A stretch of 43,972 nt of DNA from Anaerolineales bacterium (GCA_016932165.1 JAFGDK010000044.1:1-43972); one strand, 5' to 3'. Positions 7,390-16,325 are shown, counted from the first letter of the stretch. Notes: a model not told the origin generated them from the sequence alone. A program made the numbers and translations.

Positions 7390-10300
7390 TTAGTCTCCGC
7401 AGGAGCCAGTGTTCCGCCAGTTAAGCACGATATCGGAAATTGTCATCGTCCCGTCAATGCCGTAAATCACTGTCGCCGTCCTGTTATCGATCTCTTCACA
7501 GGTTGCACCCTTCTCCACATAGGTCCAGCTGCCGCGGGTATATTTGTACGCCAGCAATGAACCCTCATCAAAGCTCAACGTGACAGTGGCATTCAGGTTA
7601 TAACGGACCATCAAGGTGCCAGATGGATTCCAGTCATTGAAGCTGCCGGCCAGATAGATATCGTCACCCACGGGTGTGGTTTCCGGCAGGGTCACATTGA
7701 ACGTGACCAGCACCTGCCTCGCCTGGGCAGTGGCCTCCACCTGGTTTGAGAACCCAGATTTGTTGAAGGAAGTATCCACCGCCAGCACCACGTAGTAGTA
7801 GGTTGTGCCAGTGGTCACCGTCCAGTCGGTATAGGCCGTACTCGAACCAGCCACATTGTCCAGCTTGGTGTATGGCCCGCCGTCCACCTCAGAGCGGTAA
7901 ACCTCATAGCGATATAGGTCAGCATCCGGAACAGCGTCCCAGTTCAAGGTGATGAAACTTGGGGAAGCCTCCGCCAGGATTAGGTTTTCAGGCGCTGCCG
8001 GCGGTGTGGTGTCAGCGGATGGGGTCACCGTCAGGCTGCCGGCTTGGCCTGGATCATAGCCATTCCCTGTGCCGTCCAGGTCCGCATAGGTCCAGCTGAT
8101 CCCGCCGTTGGTGGTGTACCGGTAGGCATAATCATAACTACCCACCGCCTCTGGCAGCAGCTGTCCCATAAACTCGTCATTGTTCCCAGCATCTACATTG
8201 AAAGCGGCACCATACCAAATCCAGTCCGCATGCCCATCCGGGTCTGAGCCGTCCGGCCCAAACCCAACCTGCGCCGTCAACCCCACGGTAGGGCCGGCGA
8301 GATAGGTTCGACCGTCAATCCACACCTGCCCGTAGATATTTTCGGTGTAATTCAGGGCACTGATCGTGTGATTGATGCTTGGCGGCCACTGCAGGTTTGC
8401 CCAGCCGATCACCATCTGAGGCAGCGCTTCAGCTTCGTTGGAATACAGGCTCTCGTTGCCAAAGGCATCCACCGCGGTAACCACATAATAGTACAGCCGC
8501 CCATTGACCACAGTATCATCGAAGAGGCTGAGCCCAGTAACTGGCACATCAGTCAAGCGGGCATAACCGCCGCCAGTCACCGGACTGCGGTAAACGTAGT
8601 ACCCAACTGCACCGGGTGAAGCCAGCCATTCCAGGGTGACTTCACCATCACCTGCCGCCGCTGTTAATCCTGTCGGCGCATCCGGCGGGGTCAGGTCAGT
8701 CCCTGGCGGGGTGATCAGCACTACCCCCCATGTTCCCTCCACATCCAAAATGAGTTGACCACCTATCACAGCATAAGTGCCGCCATTGAGCACATCGGTC
8801 AGCACTGTTCCCTCAGGGATGTATCCAGCCAGATCAATGACCATTTCGTGTGAATACTTATCCCGGTTAACAGCAACTACCGCTGCGCCGCTGCTGTCCT
8901 TCCGCCCATAGGCATAAGTGCCATTGTCATTGTGAGTATAAATCTGGTCGAAGCTGCCTGTCCGCAGGAAACTGTTCTCATGCCGGACCCCGGTCAGCAG
9001 TTGGTAATGCGCCAGCATATCGGTATCCATGTTGTTCCAGGGGAACGCCCGGCGGTCATCCGGATCGGTATCGCCCGTCATGCCAACCTCATCACCGTAG
9101 TAGATCGTGGGAGCGCCCGGCAGGGTCATCTGCAAGATCGCCAGCAGTTTTTGCTTGGCTTTCCCTGCTGCCAGGTTATCAAGGTTCTCTTCTTTATCGG
9201 CCGGGTTCCGATCCCCGGGTGTAAGCGCCCACAGAATCCGCTGCGTATCGTGCGTCCCCACCAGGTTCATGGCGCTTTCAAACGCGGGAGCCGGGTAATC
9301 TTCCTTGATCGACTGCAGTATGTTATTGAACTCATCCGGAGACAGGCCGCGGATGGCACCCTGGTTGGGGTCATTTGAATCCCCATTGAGGAAGCCAAGC
9401 AGCGCTCTCCTGAAGCGGTAGTTCATCGTGGTATCCAGTTCATCCCCCAGAATCCAAGGGCTGGCATCATCCCAGATCTCCCCGATGATCACCGAATCTG
9501 GATAATAGGTTTTCACCGACTGGCGGAATCCCTGCCAGAAATCATGGCTCTTGTCGGGGGCAACATCCAGGCGCCAGCCGCCTGTCTGGTGTTCCAGCCA
9601 CCAGAGCGCCACACTGCGGTCATCAGAGCTGTAGATAAAGTCCCGCACTTCGGGAATTTCAGTCAAAACAGGCAGGCTGTCAAAGCCCCACCAGGAGTTA
9701 TAAGACTCTGGCCACTCGAAGAACGTGTACCAATCGTAGTAGGGCGAGTCGATGCTCTCAAATGCCCCCACGGTCGGGTAACGGCTGTAGCGGTCAAAAT
9801 ACACGCTGTCAGATGAGGTGTGGTTGAAAACGCCATCCAGGATGATGTGAATTCCCCGCTTCTCTGCCTGGTTGACCAGCTTCTGGAAAGTGCCCATCGA
9901 GCCGAAGTATGGATCAATTTTCAAGTAGTCGCTGGTGTCATATAGATGGTTGGAGGGTGCCTCGAAGATCGGATTGAAGTAGATCGCCGTCACCCCTAGG
10001 CCTTCCAGATAATCCAGTTTGTCGATCACGCCCTGCAGGTCACCGCCGAAGAAATCCCGGCCCATCGGACCTTCTTCACACAGGTAGTCCTGGTATGCCC
10101 GGCAATACCCCTCAGGCAGATCATCCCAATCCATCTCCAGGACTGTATTTCCGTACACGGTCGGATCAGTCGCTAGGGCATCATTCTTCAGATCACCGTT
10201 ATTGAACCGGTCGGGGAAAATCTGGTAGATCACCGCATCCTTCATCCACTCAGGCGTTTCAAAATCTGCCTGGTAAACATCGATCTGGAAACTGTAATCA

Positions 10301-11955
10301 GGCGAATCCTCATACGTCATCCCCCAGCCGCCGTCGAACAGATCATCATCATCGTAGAAGTCCTCATCCGAACCGTCTCGCACAATGAAGCGGTAATACA
10401 GGATCGTTGGGTCTGCCTGTGCAGGCACTATTGCCTGCCAGAAGTCATAGCCATAAGGATCATCATCCGTGGTGGCCACTTTGTCCATTGGGAGCAGGGT
10501 TTGCGCCCCGGTCCTTGTGTTCCACAGGCGCACAGTTACAGATGAAACATCATCCATAAAGGTGCGGAAACGCAGCGTCACCGGGGTGCCGGTGGTCACT
10601 GCCCCCCCGGGTACCCTGTAAAGGTCATCGCGGGAGTCATGCCCCAGGCCGTCCCACCAGATATTGTCATCCAGCGCGGGGATGGGCGGGATTTCTGCCA
10701 CCTCTACCATCACCCTGCCTGCCAGGGCGTCCAGGGTGATGGTCACACCCTGGTCTGCGACGGTGGTCTCAAAGATCGCTGTAGCAGCATTGACACTGCG
10801 CCCATCAGCCCCGACTGCATCCCAGGTGCCGGTCTTCACCGCTTTGAACTGGTAGCTTCCTGGATTTGGAATGATTGTGTCCAGCTGGTACATCCCGTCC
10901 CCCAGGGAAGACATTGCGGTCGACGGGTTGGCATTATCCCAGCCCTGCCAGTCACCCACTGCCGTCCAGGCACCCGGTTCCCTGCTCACGCCAATATTGT
11001 TTGCATCCGGCAGCCAGCCGTCGCCGTGAGTGTTGGATTCCAAGGTGATCGTGACCACCTCGCCATCGCTGTATGTATCCAGCCAGGAATTGCCCGACCC
11101 TGGGAAGCCAACACTCCAATCTTCATTGGCGATCTTGAACTCATATCTCCCGGCAAATTCCACACTCACCTGGGCAGTCAAAATGCCGTCACCAGCGGCC
11201 GCGTCTCCGTGAGTCCCGTCGTCATAGAGTGGATCGCCGGTCCCCCAGCCGTTGAAATCACCGCGGGCATAAAATTCAGGCGCAGGGTAGACCACAAATG
11301 CCGATAGTGTGGTGATATCTCCACCCCAATCTGGATCCGAATAAGCCACATTGGGGTCGCTGGGTGTCGTATCCTGGGCATGGCCATTCCCCCCCGTGGT
11401 GAACAGCTCCAGTGCAAAGCTGCCTGGACTGCCGATGGCAGCTTTGGGTACCCGGTATTCGATCCAATCGTTGTCCGCGCCATAAGCCTGCGCCCCGCCC
11501 TGAGAGATCAGGCTGTCATAACTCCAGCTGCCGCCGTTCCAGTGGTTGAGCTGCACATCCTGGAGGGCATCCCAATCTTCATGGTAGACATACAGGGTAT
11601 GCTCCGGCAGGTTGTCAGATACCGCATTGACCGCCTTCCCCCAGGGATCTGAAGTGGCCCCGGAACCATCGATCTGATCGGTATCCAGGTAGATGCCGTA
11701 GGCCATCCCCCAGTTCGAGGCGGTGGCATCAAAGCCGATATAGAAATTATCGGCATCCTCAACCACATATAACCCTTGCAGGTCCAGGTTCGGCTCGCTG
11801 ATATCGCCAGCAGGATCGCTTGCCAGCGGGTCTCCCCAGTCTGCCTCCTTGACGCCATCAATGATGATCGTGGTATCCGCTGCTGAGACAGATAGCGCAC
11901 CAGTGAACAGGATTAGCACAAGTATGATTGGAATCAATCGTTTAAATGCAAACAT
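7390..11955 (-). CDS. Secreted multidomain alpha-amylase/pullulanase-type enzyme (GH13)
   Basis: A 1521-residue exported enzyme that should hydrolyse starch, glycogen or pullulan outside the cell. In order: signal peptide (1-25, cleavage near S-V-S-A); a DOMON/glucodextranase-C-like sandwich (about 27-220); two carbohydrate-binding repeats of the X25/SusE type (about 222-320 and 325-420); a CBM34-like domain (about 428-560); and a GH13 barrel (about 570-1085). The barrel has D707-G-V-F-N-H, nucleophile D797 in G-W-R-L-D, acid/base E826 in G-E-I-W and D903 in T-H-D. Then follow FnIII (about 1088-1178), a module of about 130 residues starting G-W-A-N-L-Q-W, FnIII (about 1318-1410) and a CBM20-like starch-binding domain (about 1412-1515). 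The layout is closest to amylopullulanases and neopullulanases; specificity is not decided by sequence. AAGGAG lies seven bases before the ATG. Confidence 0.93.
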   Translation of the reverse strand: MFAFKRLIPIILVLILFTGALSVSAADTTIIIDGVKEADWGDPLASDPAGDISEPNLDLQGLYVVEDADNFYIGFDATASNWGMAYGIYLDTDQIDGSGATSDPWGKAVNAVSDNLPEHTLYVYHEDWDALQDVQLNHWNGGSWSYDSLISQGGAQAYGADNDWIEYRVPKAAIGSPGSFALELFTTGGNGHAQDTTPSDPNVAYSDPDWGGDITTLSAFVVYPAPEFYARGDFNGWGTGDPLYDDGTHGDAAAGDGILTAQVSVEFAGRYEFKIANEDWSVGFPGSGNSWLDTYSDGEVVTITLESNTHGDGWLPDANNIGVSREPGAWTAVGDWQGWDNANPSTAMSSLGDGMYQLDTIIPNPGSYQFKAVKTGTWDAVGADGRSVNAATAIFETTVADQGVTITLDALAGRVMVEVAEIPPIPALDDNIWWDGLGHDSRDDLYRVPGGAVTTGTPVTLRFRTFMDDVSSVTVRLWNTRTGAQTLLPMDKVATTDDDPYGYDFWQAIVPAQADPTILYYRFIVRDGSDEDFYDDDDLFDGGWGMTYEDSPDYSFQIDVYQADFETPEWMKDAVIYQIFPDRFNNGDLKNDALATDPTVYGNTVLEMDWDDLPEGYCRAYQDYLCEEGPMGRDFFGGDLQGVIDKLDYLEGLGVTAIYFNPIFEAPSNHLYDTSDYLKIDPYFGSMGTFQKLVNQAEKRGIHIILDGVFNHTSSDSVYFDRYSRYPTVGAFESIDSPYYDWYTFFEWPESYNSWWGFDSLPVLTEIPEVRDFIYSSDDRSVALWWLEHQTGGWRLDVAPDKSHDFWQGFRQSVKTYYPDSVIIGEIWDDASPWILGDELDTTMNYRFRRALLGFLNGDSNDPNQGAIRGLSPDEFNNILQSIKEDYPAPAFESAMNLVGTHDTQRILWALTPGDRNPADKEENLDNLAAGKAKQKLLAILQMTLPGAPTIYYGDEVGMTGDTDPDDRRAFPWNNMDTDMLAHYQLLTGVRHENSFLRTGSFDQIYTHNDNGTYAYGRKDSSGAAVVAVNRDKYSHEMVIDLAGYIPEGTVLTDVLNGGTYAVIGGQLILDVEGTWGVVLITPPGTDLTPPDAPTGLTAAAGDGEVTLEWLASPGAVGYYVYRSPVTGGGYARLTDVPVTGLSLFDDTVVNGRLYYYVVTAVDAFGNESLYSNEAEALPQMVIGWANLQWPPSINHTISALNYTENIYGQVWIDGRTYLAGPTVGLTAQVGFGPDGSDPDGHADWIWYGAAFNVDAGNNDEFMGQLLPEAVGSYDYAYRYTTNGGISWTYADLDGTGNGYDPGQAGSLTVTPSADTTPPAAPENLILAEASPSFITLNWDAVPDADLYRYEVYRSEVDGGPYTKLDNVAGSSTAYTDWTVTTGTTYYYVVLAVDTSFNKSGFSNQVEATAQARQVLVTFNVTLPETTPVGDDIYLAGSFNDWNPSGTLMVRYNLNATVTLSFDEGSLLAYKYTRGSWTYVEKGATCEEIDNRTATVIYGIDGTMTISDIVLNWRNTGSCGD

Positions 11956-12343
11956 TTGGAACTCCTTTATGCATGTGAAGGTTTGGAATTTGCACAGGTA
12001 TATCCAGAATTGCTAGAAAAATTGTGTGCCGGGGACTCGATTGGAACGATGTTTATAAGACGGCGCATGGTAGTAAAAACGATTCTTCCCACCTCACGAG
12101 CCTTACTCATATTATAGCACAGCCAGACTAAATTCTTACTATCCCCTATTGTAGGTGAAGGGGAAACCGCTCGCAAATCAAGATCAAGCCTAGGGCATAC
12201 GTGGCCACTGGTTGAACACCGGGATTGCTTTTCGACTTTCCCTGGGTGCCTCTGCCTGGTCACTTGATTTATAAAACCCGTTATAATAACCTTCTGGAAT
12301 CCAATACTCTGATTATTTTCATTTGCAATATAGGCAGGAATTT
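11956..12343. promoter_or_regulatory. Divergent promoter region of the GH13 and PIG-L genes
   Basis: This 388-base gap holds no gene I can support. On the minus strand a TATAAT with an upstream TGC (extended -10) lies at 12111-12116, giving the GH13 gene a leader of about 150 bases. An AAACGATT at 12077-12084 in that leader fits the loose A-A-n-C-G-n-T-T pattern of LacI-family operators, but it could be chance. On the plus strand TATAAT at 12282-12287 probably serves the PIG-L gene; its -35 box is not clear. Confidence 0.5.
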
Positions 12344-13060
12344 ATGAGCAATAACTTTCCCTCACCCGAACGCGTCCTCTTGATCGTTGCCCACCCGGAT
12401 GACCCCGAATTCGGGGCCGCCGGGATGGTTGCCCTGTGGGCCGGGCAAAGCGCTGAGGTCACTTACGTGATCGTCACAGACGGCAGCAAGGGCAGCGCCG
12501 AGAAGGATATGACCACCGAAAAGCTGATCGCCATTCGCGAGGAGGAGCAGCGCAAAGCCGCTGAGGCAGCCGGGGTCTCCCGGGTGGTCTTCCTGCGCCA
12601 GCTGGACGGCGAGATCGAGAATAACGACCACCTGCGAGAGCTGCTGGTGCGTCAGATCCGCACCTGGAAGCCGGATGTGCTGATCACCCACGATCCGACC
12701 TCGCGCATCGTCGGCGGGCGCTACCTCAACCACCGCGACCACCGCAACGTAGGCGACGCTGCCTTGGATGCTGCCTTCCCCCTAGCCCGAGACCGGCTGA
12801 ACTACCCTGAACACGAGGCTGAAGGGCTGGCACCCCACAAGGTGCTGGATGTCTTCCTGATCTTCAGCGACAAGCCCAATTATTGGGTGGATATCTCCAC
12901 CACGGTGGACAAGAAGATCGCTGCCCTGCGCGAGCACAAAAGCCAGATCGACGACTTGGACGCTCTGCCCGAGCGGATCTACGAACGCTGCCGGGATGCC
13001 GCCGAGCACGTCTCGTTTGAATTCGCCGAGACCTTCCACCGCGTCCAGTTGAACCGCTAA
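12344..13060 (+). CDS. PIG-L/LmbE family zinc deacetylase
   Basis: A 238-residue protein of the family that removes acetyl groups from N-acetylglucosamine-type sugars (MshB, BshB, PIG-L and antibiotic-tailoring LmbE). The motif A-H-P-D-D-P-E (H17, D19, D20) supplies two zinc ligands and the catalytic Asp, and H-R-D-H-R-N-V-G (H133) the third ligand. The start at 12344 was chosen because AGGAA lies about six bases upstream and the chain then begins just before the first strand; an upstream in-frame ATG at 12323 lacks this. The substrate is unknown: no glycosyltransferase or thiol-biosynthesis partner lies next to it. The gene is GC-rich and opens a run of same-strand genes, but a hairpin separates it from the next one. 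Confidence 0.88.
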   Translation: MSNNFPSPERVLLIVAHPDDPEFGAAGMVALWAGQSAEVTYVIVTDGSKGSAEKDMTTEKLIAIREEEQRKAAEAAGVSRVVFLRQLDGEIENNDHLRELLVRQIRTWKPDVLITHDPTSRIVGGRYLNHRDHRNVGDAALDAAFPLARDRLNYPEHEAEGLAPHKVLDVFLIFSDKPNYWVDISTTVDKKIAALREHKSQIDDLDALPERIYERCRDAAEHVSFEFAETFHRVQLNR

Positions 13061-13067
13061 AAACCCG

Positions 13068-13095
13068 GGGACGAGTAATTTCCACTCGTCCCTTT
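13068..13095 (+). terminator. Hairpin between the PIG-L and dehydrogenase genes
   Basis: Nine perfect pairs (GGGACGAGT at 13068-13076 with ACTCGTCCC at 13084-13092), then only TTT. It may be a partial terminator or a processing/stability hairpin rather than a full stop. Confidence 0.55.
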
Positions 13096-13110
13096 GAGTT
13101 AAGGAACACA

Positions 13111-14103
13111 ATGCTCAAGGTTTTCTACCCACACCCGCCGTATTCCGGTGCCGGCCAGGAATCTGAACAGACAGCCTGGCAGGCTCTGATCGACGCCCTT
13201 GATCCCAGCATGACAGTTCTGACCGGGCAGGAGATCCCCGACCCGGCTGACTACCACATCCTGATTGCCGGGCGGCCGACCGCAGAGCAGCTGGAGGCCA
13301 GCCCCAGCCTGCGCACCCTGCTGATACCTTGGGCCGGCCTGCCCGAAGAGACCGCCAAAGTGATGCCAAGGTACCCTCACATCGCGGTTCACAACCTGCA
13401 CCACAACGCGGTGACCACCGCCGAGACCGCCATCACCCTGATGATGACCGCCGCCAAACACCTGATTCCTATTGAGCGCAGCTTCCGGGCGCATGACTGG
13501 CGGCCGCGCTACCAGCCAAACCCCTCACTGATGCTGGATGGCAAAACCGCCCTGATCCTCGGCTACGGGCACGTCGGGCAGCACATCGGCCGGGTGTGCG
13601 CCGCCCTGGGGATGCGCATCCTCGCCACCCGGGCGCACCCTGCTGAAGACCCGGTCGCCGAGGTTTACCCACCCGCGGCGCTGCATGATCTGCTGCCCAA
13701 GGCAAATATCCTCTTGATCACCCTGCCGCTGACCAGCGAGACCAGCGGCTTGATCGGCGAGAAGGAGATCCGCCTGCTGCCCCGGGGCGCGGTGGTGGTC
13801 AACGTAGGGCGCGGGGCAGTCCTCGACCAGCACGCCCTGTACCACGCCCTCAGTGATGGGCATCTGCACTCCGCCGGGCTGGATGTGTGGTACAACTACC
13901 CGACCGATGAAGCCAGCCGGGCCAACACCCCTCCCGCTGATGTGCCCTTCCACGAGCTTGATAATGTTGTGATGAGCCCTCACCGCGGCGGGGGCTCCGC
14001 CGAGATCGAGATTCGCCGCATGCAGCACCTAGCCCATTTCCTCAACCTGGCTGCCGCCGGGGAACCACTGCCCAACCAGATCGACCTTGAAAGGGGATAT
14101 TAG
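13111..14103 (+). CDS. D-isomer-specific 2-hydroxyacid dehydrogenase family protein
   Basis: A 330-residue NAD(P)-dependent oxidoreductase fold. The dinucleotide site is G-Y-G-H-V-G (151-156). The substrate-binding Arg is R234 in N-V-G-R-G, and the catalytic His is H291 in M-S-P-H-R-G-G. The third member of the usual Arg/Glu/His set is missing: where relatives have D-V-F-x-x-E-P, this protein reads D-V-W-Y-N-Y-P, with Tyr at the Glu position (263). It could still reduce 2-oxoacids poorly, or act on another substrate; D-lactate dehydrogenase or phosphoglycerate dehydrogenase activity should not be assumed. AAGGA lies about seven bases before ATG 13111. The next gene begins six bases after the stop, so the two are co-transcribed. 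Confidence 0.8.
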   Translation: MLKVFYPHPPYSGAGQESEQTAWQALIDALDPSMTVLTGQEIPDPADYHILIAGRPTAEQLEASPSLRTLLIPWAGLPEETAKVMPRYPHIAVHNLHHNAVTTAETAITLMMTAAKHLIPIERSFRAHDWRPRYQPNPSLMLDGKTALILGYGHVGQHIGRVCAALGMRILATRAHPAEDPVAEVYPPAALHDLLPKANILLITLPLTSETSGLIGEKEIRLLPRGAVVVNVGRGAVLDQHALYHALSDGHLHSAGLDVWYNYPTDEASRANTPPADVPFHELDNVVMSPHRGGGSAEIEIRRMQHLAHFLNLAAAGEPLPNQIDLERGY

Positions 14104-14108
14104 CATTC

Positions 14109-14990
14109 ATGCCGCGCAAACACACCCGCCAGTTCCGCATCCGCTTTTATGAGTGTGACGCTTACAGCCACGTCAACAACAGCAACTACGCCCGTTACAT
14201 GCAGGAGGCTGCCTTCGACGCCTCGGCAGCGGCGGGTTACCCCAATGAGGAATACCAGCGGCTTAACCTGCTCTGGCTGATCCGTGATACTGAGATTGAA
14301 TACATCCAGCCGCTGCGCTACGGCGACACCGCTGAGATCACCACCTGGGTGGAAGACTTCCGCCGGGTGCGCTCCCGCCGCCGATATGAATTCCACCGCG
14401 CCGGTGCAGAAGATTTGTGTGCCCGCGGAGTCACCGACTGGGTGCTACTCGACCGCACCACCCACCGCCCAGTGACCATCCCCGAGGAGTTCCAGCTGGC
14501 GTTCTTCCCGGAAGGCGCCCCGGGTGAGGCCCCCAGCCGCAAACCGTTCCCCGCCCCACCTCCGCTGCCGCCCGGCGCAGTCACCATCCAGCGCCAGGTT
14601 GCCTGGGAGGACGTCGACCCTGCCCAGCACGTCAACAACGCCAAATATTTCACCTACATGGAGGAATCTGGCATCCAGGCGGCTGCCCAGTTCGGCTACT
14701 TGATGCAGGACTACCTCGAGCAGGGACTGGGGTCTGTCGCCCACAGGTCACGGATCGAGTACAAGCAGCCCGCGGTATTGGGAGACACGCTCGAGATCAC
14801 CACTTATCTTTCCGATGTGCGCCCGATCCGGGCCACGCGCCACTTCATCATCCGGCGCCAATCAGATCAAACCTTGCTGGCCCAGGCTTATGTGCTGTGG
14901 GTCTTTGTCGATCTGCACACCGGGCGGCCGTCCCGGATGCCAAAAGAGATGTTAGCTGGATTTGAGACCCATATCGCTGCCGGCGAATAA
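14109..14990 (+). CDS. Tandem hotdog-fold acyl thioesterase
   Basis: A 293-residue protein made of two consecutive 4HBT hotdog domains (about 5-135 and 155-290). Each carries the family motif: D-A-Y-S-H-V-N-N-S-N-Y in the first and D-P-A-Q-H-V-N-N-A-K-Y in the second, where the first Asp is the usual catalytic residue of YbgC/FadM-type acyl-CoA thioesterases. Double-hotdog architecture also occurs in acyl-ACP thioesterases (FatA-like), which release fatty acids from acyl carrier protein. The sequence alone does not choose between acyl-CoA and acyl-ACP. The ribosome site AAAGGGG lies in the tail of the preceding gene, and the stop codon is followed after 15 bases by the HD gene, so this is the middle gene of a tight trio. 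Confidence 0.82.
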   Translation: MPRKHTRQFRIRFYECDAYSHVNNSNYARYMQEAAFDASAAAGYPNEEYQRLNLLWLIRDTEIEYIQPLRYGDTAEITTWVEDFRRVRSRRRYEFHRAGAEDLCARGVTDWVLLDRTTHRPVTIPEEFQLAFFPEGAPGEAPSRKPFPAPPPLPPGAVTIQRQVAWEDVDPAQHVNNAKYFTYMEESGIQAAAQFGYLMQDYLEQGLGSVAHRSRIEYKQPAVLGDTLEITTYLSDVRPIRATRHFIIRRQSDQTLLAQAYVLWVFVDLHTGRPSRMPKEMLAGFETHIAAGE

Positions 14991-15005
14991 GGAGGGAACC
15001 ACAAG

Positions 15006-15593
15006 ATGACCACAAACCAACCCATCCAGCTGGGAGAGAAATTCGAACAGGCCCTCGAGTTTGCCCTGCACATCCATCGCGGGCAGACCCGCAAAGGCTC
15101 ACAAACGCCCTACTTCGCCCACATCCTTGGTGTGGCTAGCTTGGTACTGGAGGACGGCGGATCAGAGATCGAGGCGATTGCCGCCCTGTTGCATGATGCT
15201 GCTGAGGACGGCGCCGGGCAGCAAACCCTGGATCAGATCCGAGTCCAGTTCGGCGAAGAGATCGCCGGGATCGTGCTGGACTGCTCCGACACCCTGGAGA
15301 CGCCCAAACCGCCCTGGCGGGCGCGCAAGCAGGCCCATATCGATCACCTTGAGAACAGCCGCCCGGAATCAATCCGCGTCAAACTGGCCGATAAGGTCCA
15401 CAATGCCAACAACCTGCTGCGCAGCCTGCACGAACACGGCCCATCTGTCTGGGACGATTTCAAAGGCGGCCGGGCGGGTACCCTGTGGTACTTCAAGGAG
15501 ATGTATGCCGTCTTCAGCCAGACCCGCGCCGGCTACCTGATGGACGAGTTCGCCCGCCTGATTGAAAAAATTGACGGTTATCCTGAAGGATAA
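15006..15593 (+). CDS. HD-domain hydrolase, SpoT/MESH1-like (small alarmone hydrolase candidate)
   Basis: A 195-residue single-domain protein. It has the residues of the (p)ppGpp hydrolase domain of RelA/SpoT: H24, H39, then H63-D64-x-x-E67-D68 (the HDxxED form that separates hydrolases from synthetases) and D129 in K-L-A-D-K. Length and lack of a synthetase, TGS or ACT domain match small alarmone hydrolases such as MESH1, which degrade ppGpp and, in some cases, NADPH. The activity is inferred. The ribosome site GGAGG lies about ten bases before ATG 15006. A perfect hairpin overlaps its stop codon and a second one follows before the cupin gene. Confidence 0.8.
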   Translation: MTTNQPIQLGEKFEQALEFALHIHRGQTRKGSQTPYFAHILGVASLVLEDGGSEIEAIAALLHDAAEDGAGQQTLDQIRVQFGEEIAGIVLDCSDTLETPKPPWRARKQAHIDHLENSRPESIRVKLADKVHNANNLLRSLHEHGPSVWDDFKGGRAGTLWYFKEMYAVFSQTRAGYLMDEFARLIEKIDGYPEG

Positions 15594-15642
15594 CCAATGG
15601 GCGTTTCCGAAGCACCCGCGGAGCGGGATGCCAGCAAACGCC
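15576..15642 (+). repeat. Two consecutive hairpins at the HD/cupin gene junction
   Basis: The first, GGTTATCC/GGATAACC (15576-15583 with 15588-15595, loop TGAA), contains the stop codon of the HD gene. The second has an outer stem GGCGTTT/AAACGCC (15600-15606 with 15636-15642) and an inner arm CCCGC/GCGGG (15615-15619 with 15623-15627). The cupin ribosome site starts three bases later. There is no T tract, so this is an intercistronic structure or a REP-like palindromic unit. Confidence 0.6.
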
Positions 15643-15657
15643 ACAAAAGGAGCAATT

Positions 15658-16023
15658 ATGTCCATCCAAAAGATCAACATCAAACAGAAATTCACCCTCT
15701 TTGACGAGCAGTGGTCCCCCAAGATCATTGCTCAGCTCAACGACTATCATTTTAAAATCGCCAAAATACAAGGCGAGTTTGTCTGGCACAGCCACCCGGA
15801 GACTGACGAAGTCTTCATTGTGATTGATGGCGAATTCGAGATGCAGCTGCGGGACGGCAATCTGGCCCTTGGCGCGGGTGAGATGTGCGTGATCCCCGGA
15901 GGGGTGGAGCATCGCCCCGTCGCTGAACGGGAATGCGCCATCCTGATGATCGAACCGGCGGGAACTCTCAACACCGGTGACGCCGGCGGCGAACATACTA
16001 TCGAAGAGTTGGATTGGCTGTAG
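15658..16023 (+). CDS. Small single-domain cupin protein
   Basis: A 121-residue protein with both cupin motifs: H44-x-H46-x-x-x-x-E51 and P-G-G-x-x-H85, the four ligands of a divalent metal, inside a predicted beta-barrel. Small cupins of this type range from sugar isomerases to dioxygenases and sensor proteins; no specific activity can be given. ATG 15658 was chosen because AAAGGAG lies about seven bases upstream; the frame is open further upstream, but those starts fall inside the hairpins and the preceding gene. It is probably co-transcribed with the HD hydrolase, subject to the hairpins in between. Confidence 0.8.
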   Translation: MSIQKINIKQKFTLFDEQWSPKIIAQLNDYHFKIAKIQGEFVWHSHPETDEVFIVIDGEFEMQLRDGNLALGAGEMCVIPGGVEHRPVAERECAILMIEPAGTLNTGDAGGEHTIEELDWL

Positions 16024-16325
16024 AAAGCGTGGCTGGGGGGAAGTGGTTGAAAAGCACAAAGTCCTCCCTGCGGCGGACAGTGGCTCGCTTGCAAGAACGG
16101 TGCTAGAACCTCTGTAGGGAAGTTTTATAATTGTGGCCGTGACTTCAGCCGCCGGCATCTCCACCACCAGTCCAGTCTCCTGGTGTTGTAATATATAAAG
16201 AACGGTAATTTTGTCAGATACCTCAATCCTGATCCCTGGGCCATTAATTCCCTTCCCTTTTTCAAGGGAGAGGGGTCTGCGAAGCAAACGGGATGGGGTT
16301 ACTAACCACCCAAAAGGAGCTTGAG
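16024..16325. other. Intergenic region with possible gene remnant and palindromic repeat
   Basis: No intact gene is supported here. On the minus strand 16236-16116 encodes about 40 residues (starting G-I-R-I-E-V-S-D-K and containing Q-E-T-G-L-V-V-E-M-P) that loosely resemble the C-terminal half of FlaG-type flagellar proteins; it may be a decayed fragment. At 16249-16300 a CCCTT-rich arm pairs with an AAGGG-rich arm and is followed by GAAGCA and CGGGATG words also present in the hairpin at 15612-15630, suggesting related REP-like units. Confidence 0.35.

Noticed and set aside
12077-12084. LacI-type operator AAACGATT in the GH13 leader
   Set aside because: The eight-base match to a loose consensus is expected by chance; kept only as a remark in the region entry.
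15514-16287. A 257-residue minus-strand open frame over the cupin gene
   Set aside because: It is antisense to a recognisable cupin with a good ribosome site, starts at TTG without a ribosome site, and only a 40-residue part in the intergenic region looks protein-like.
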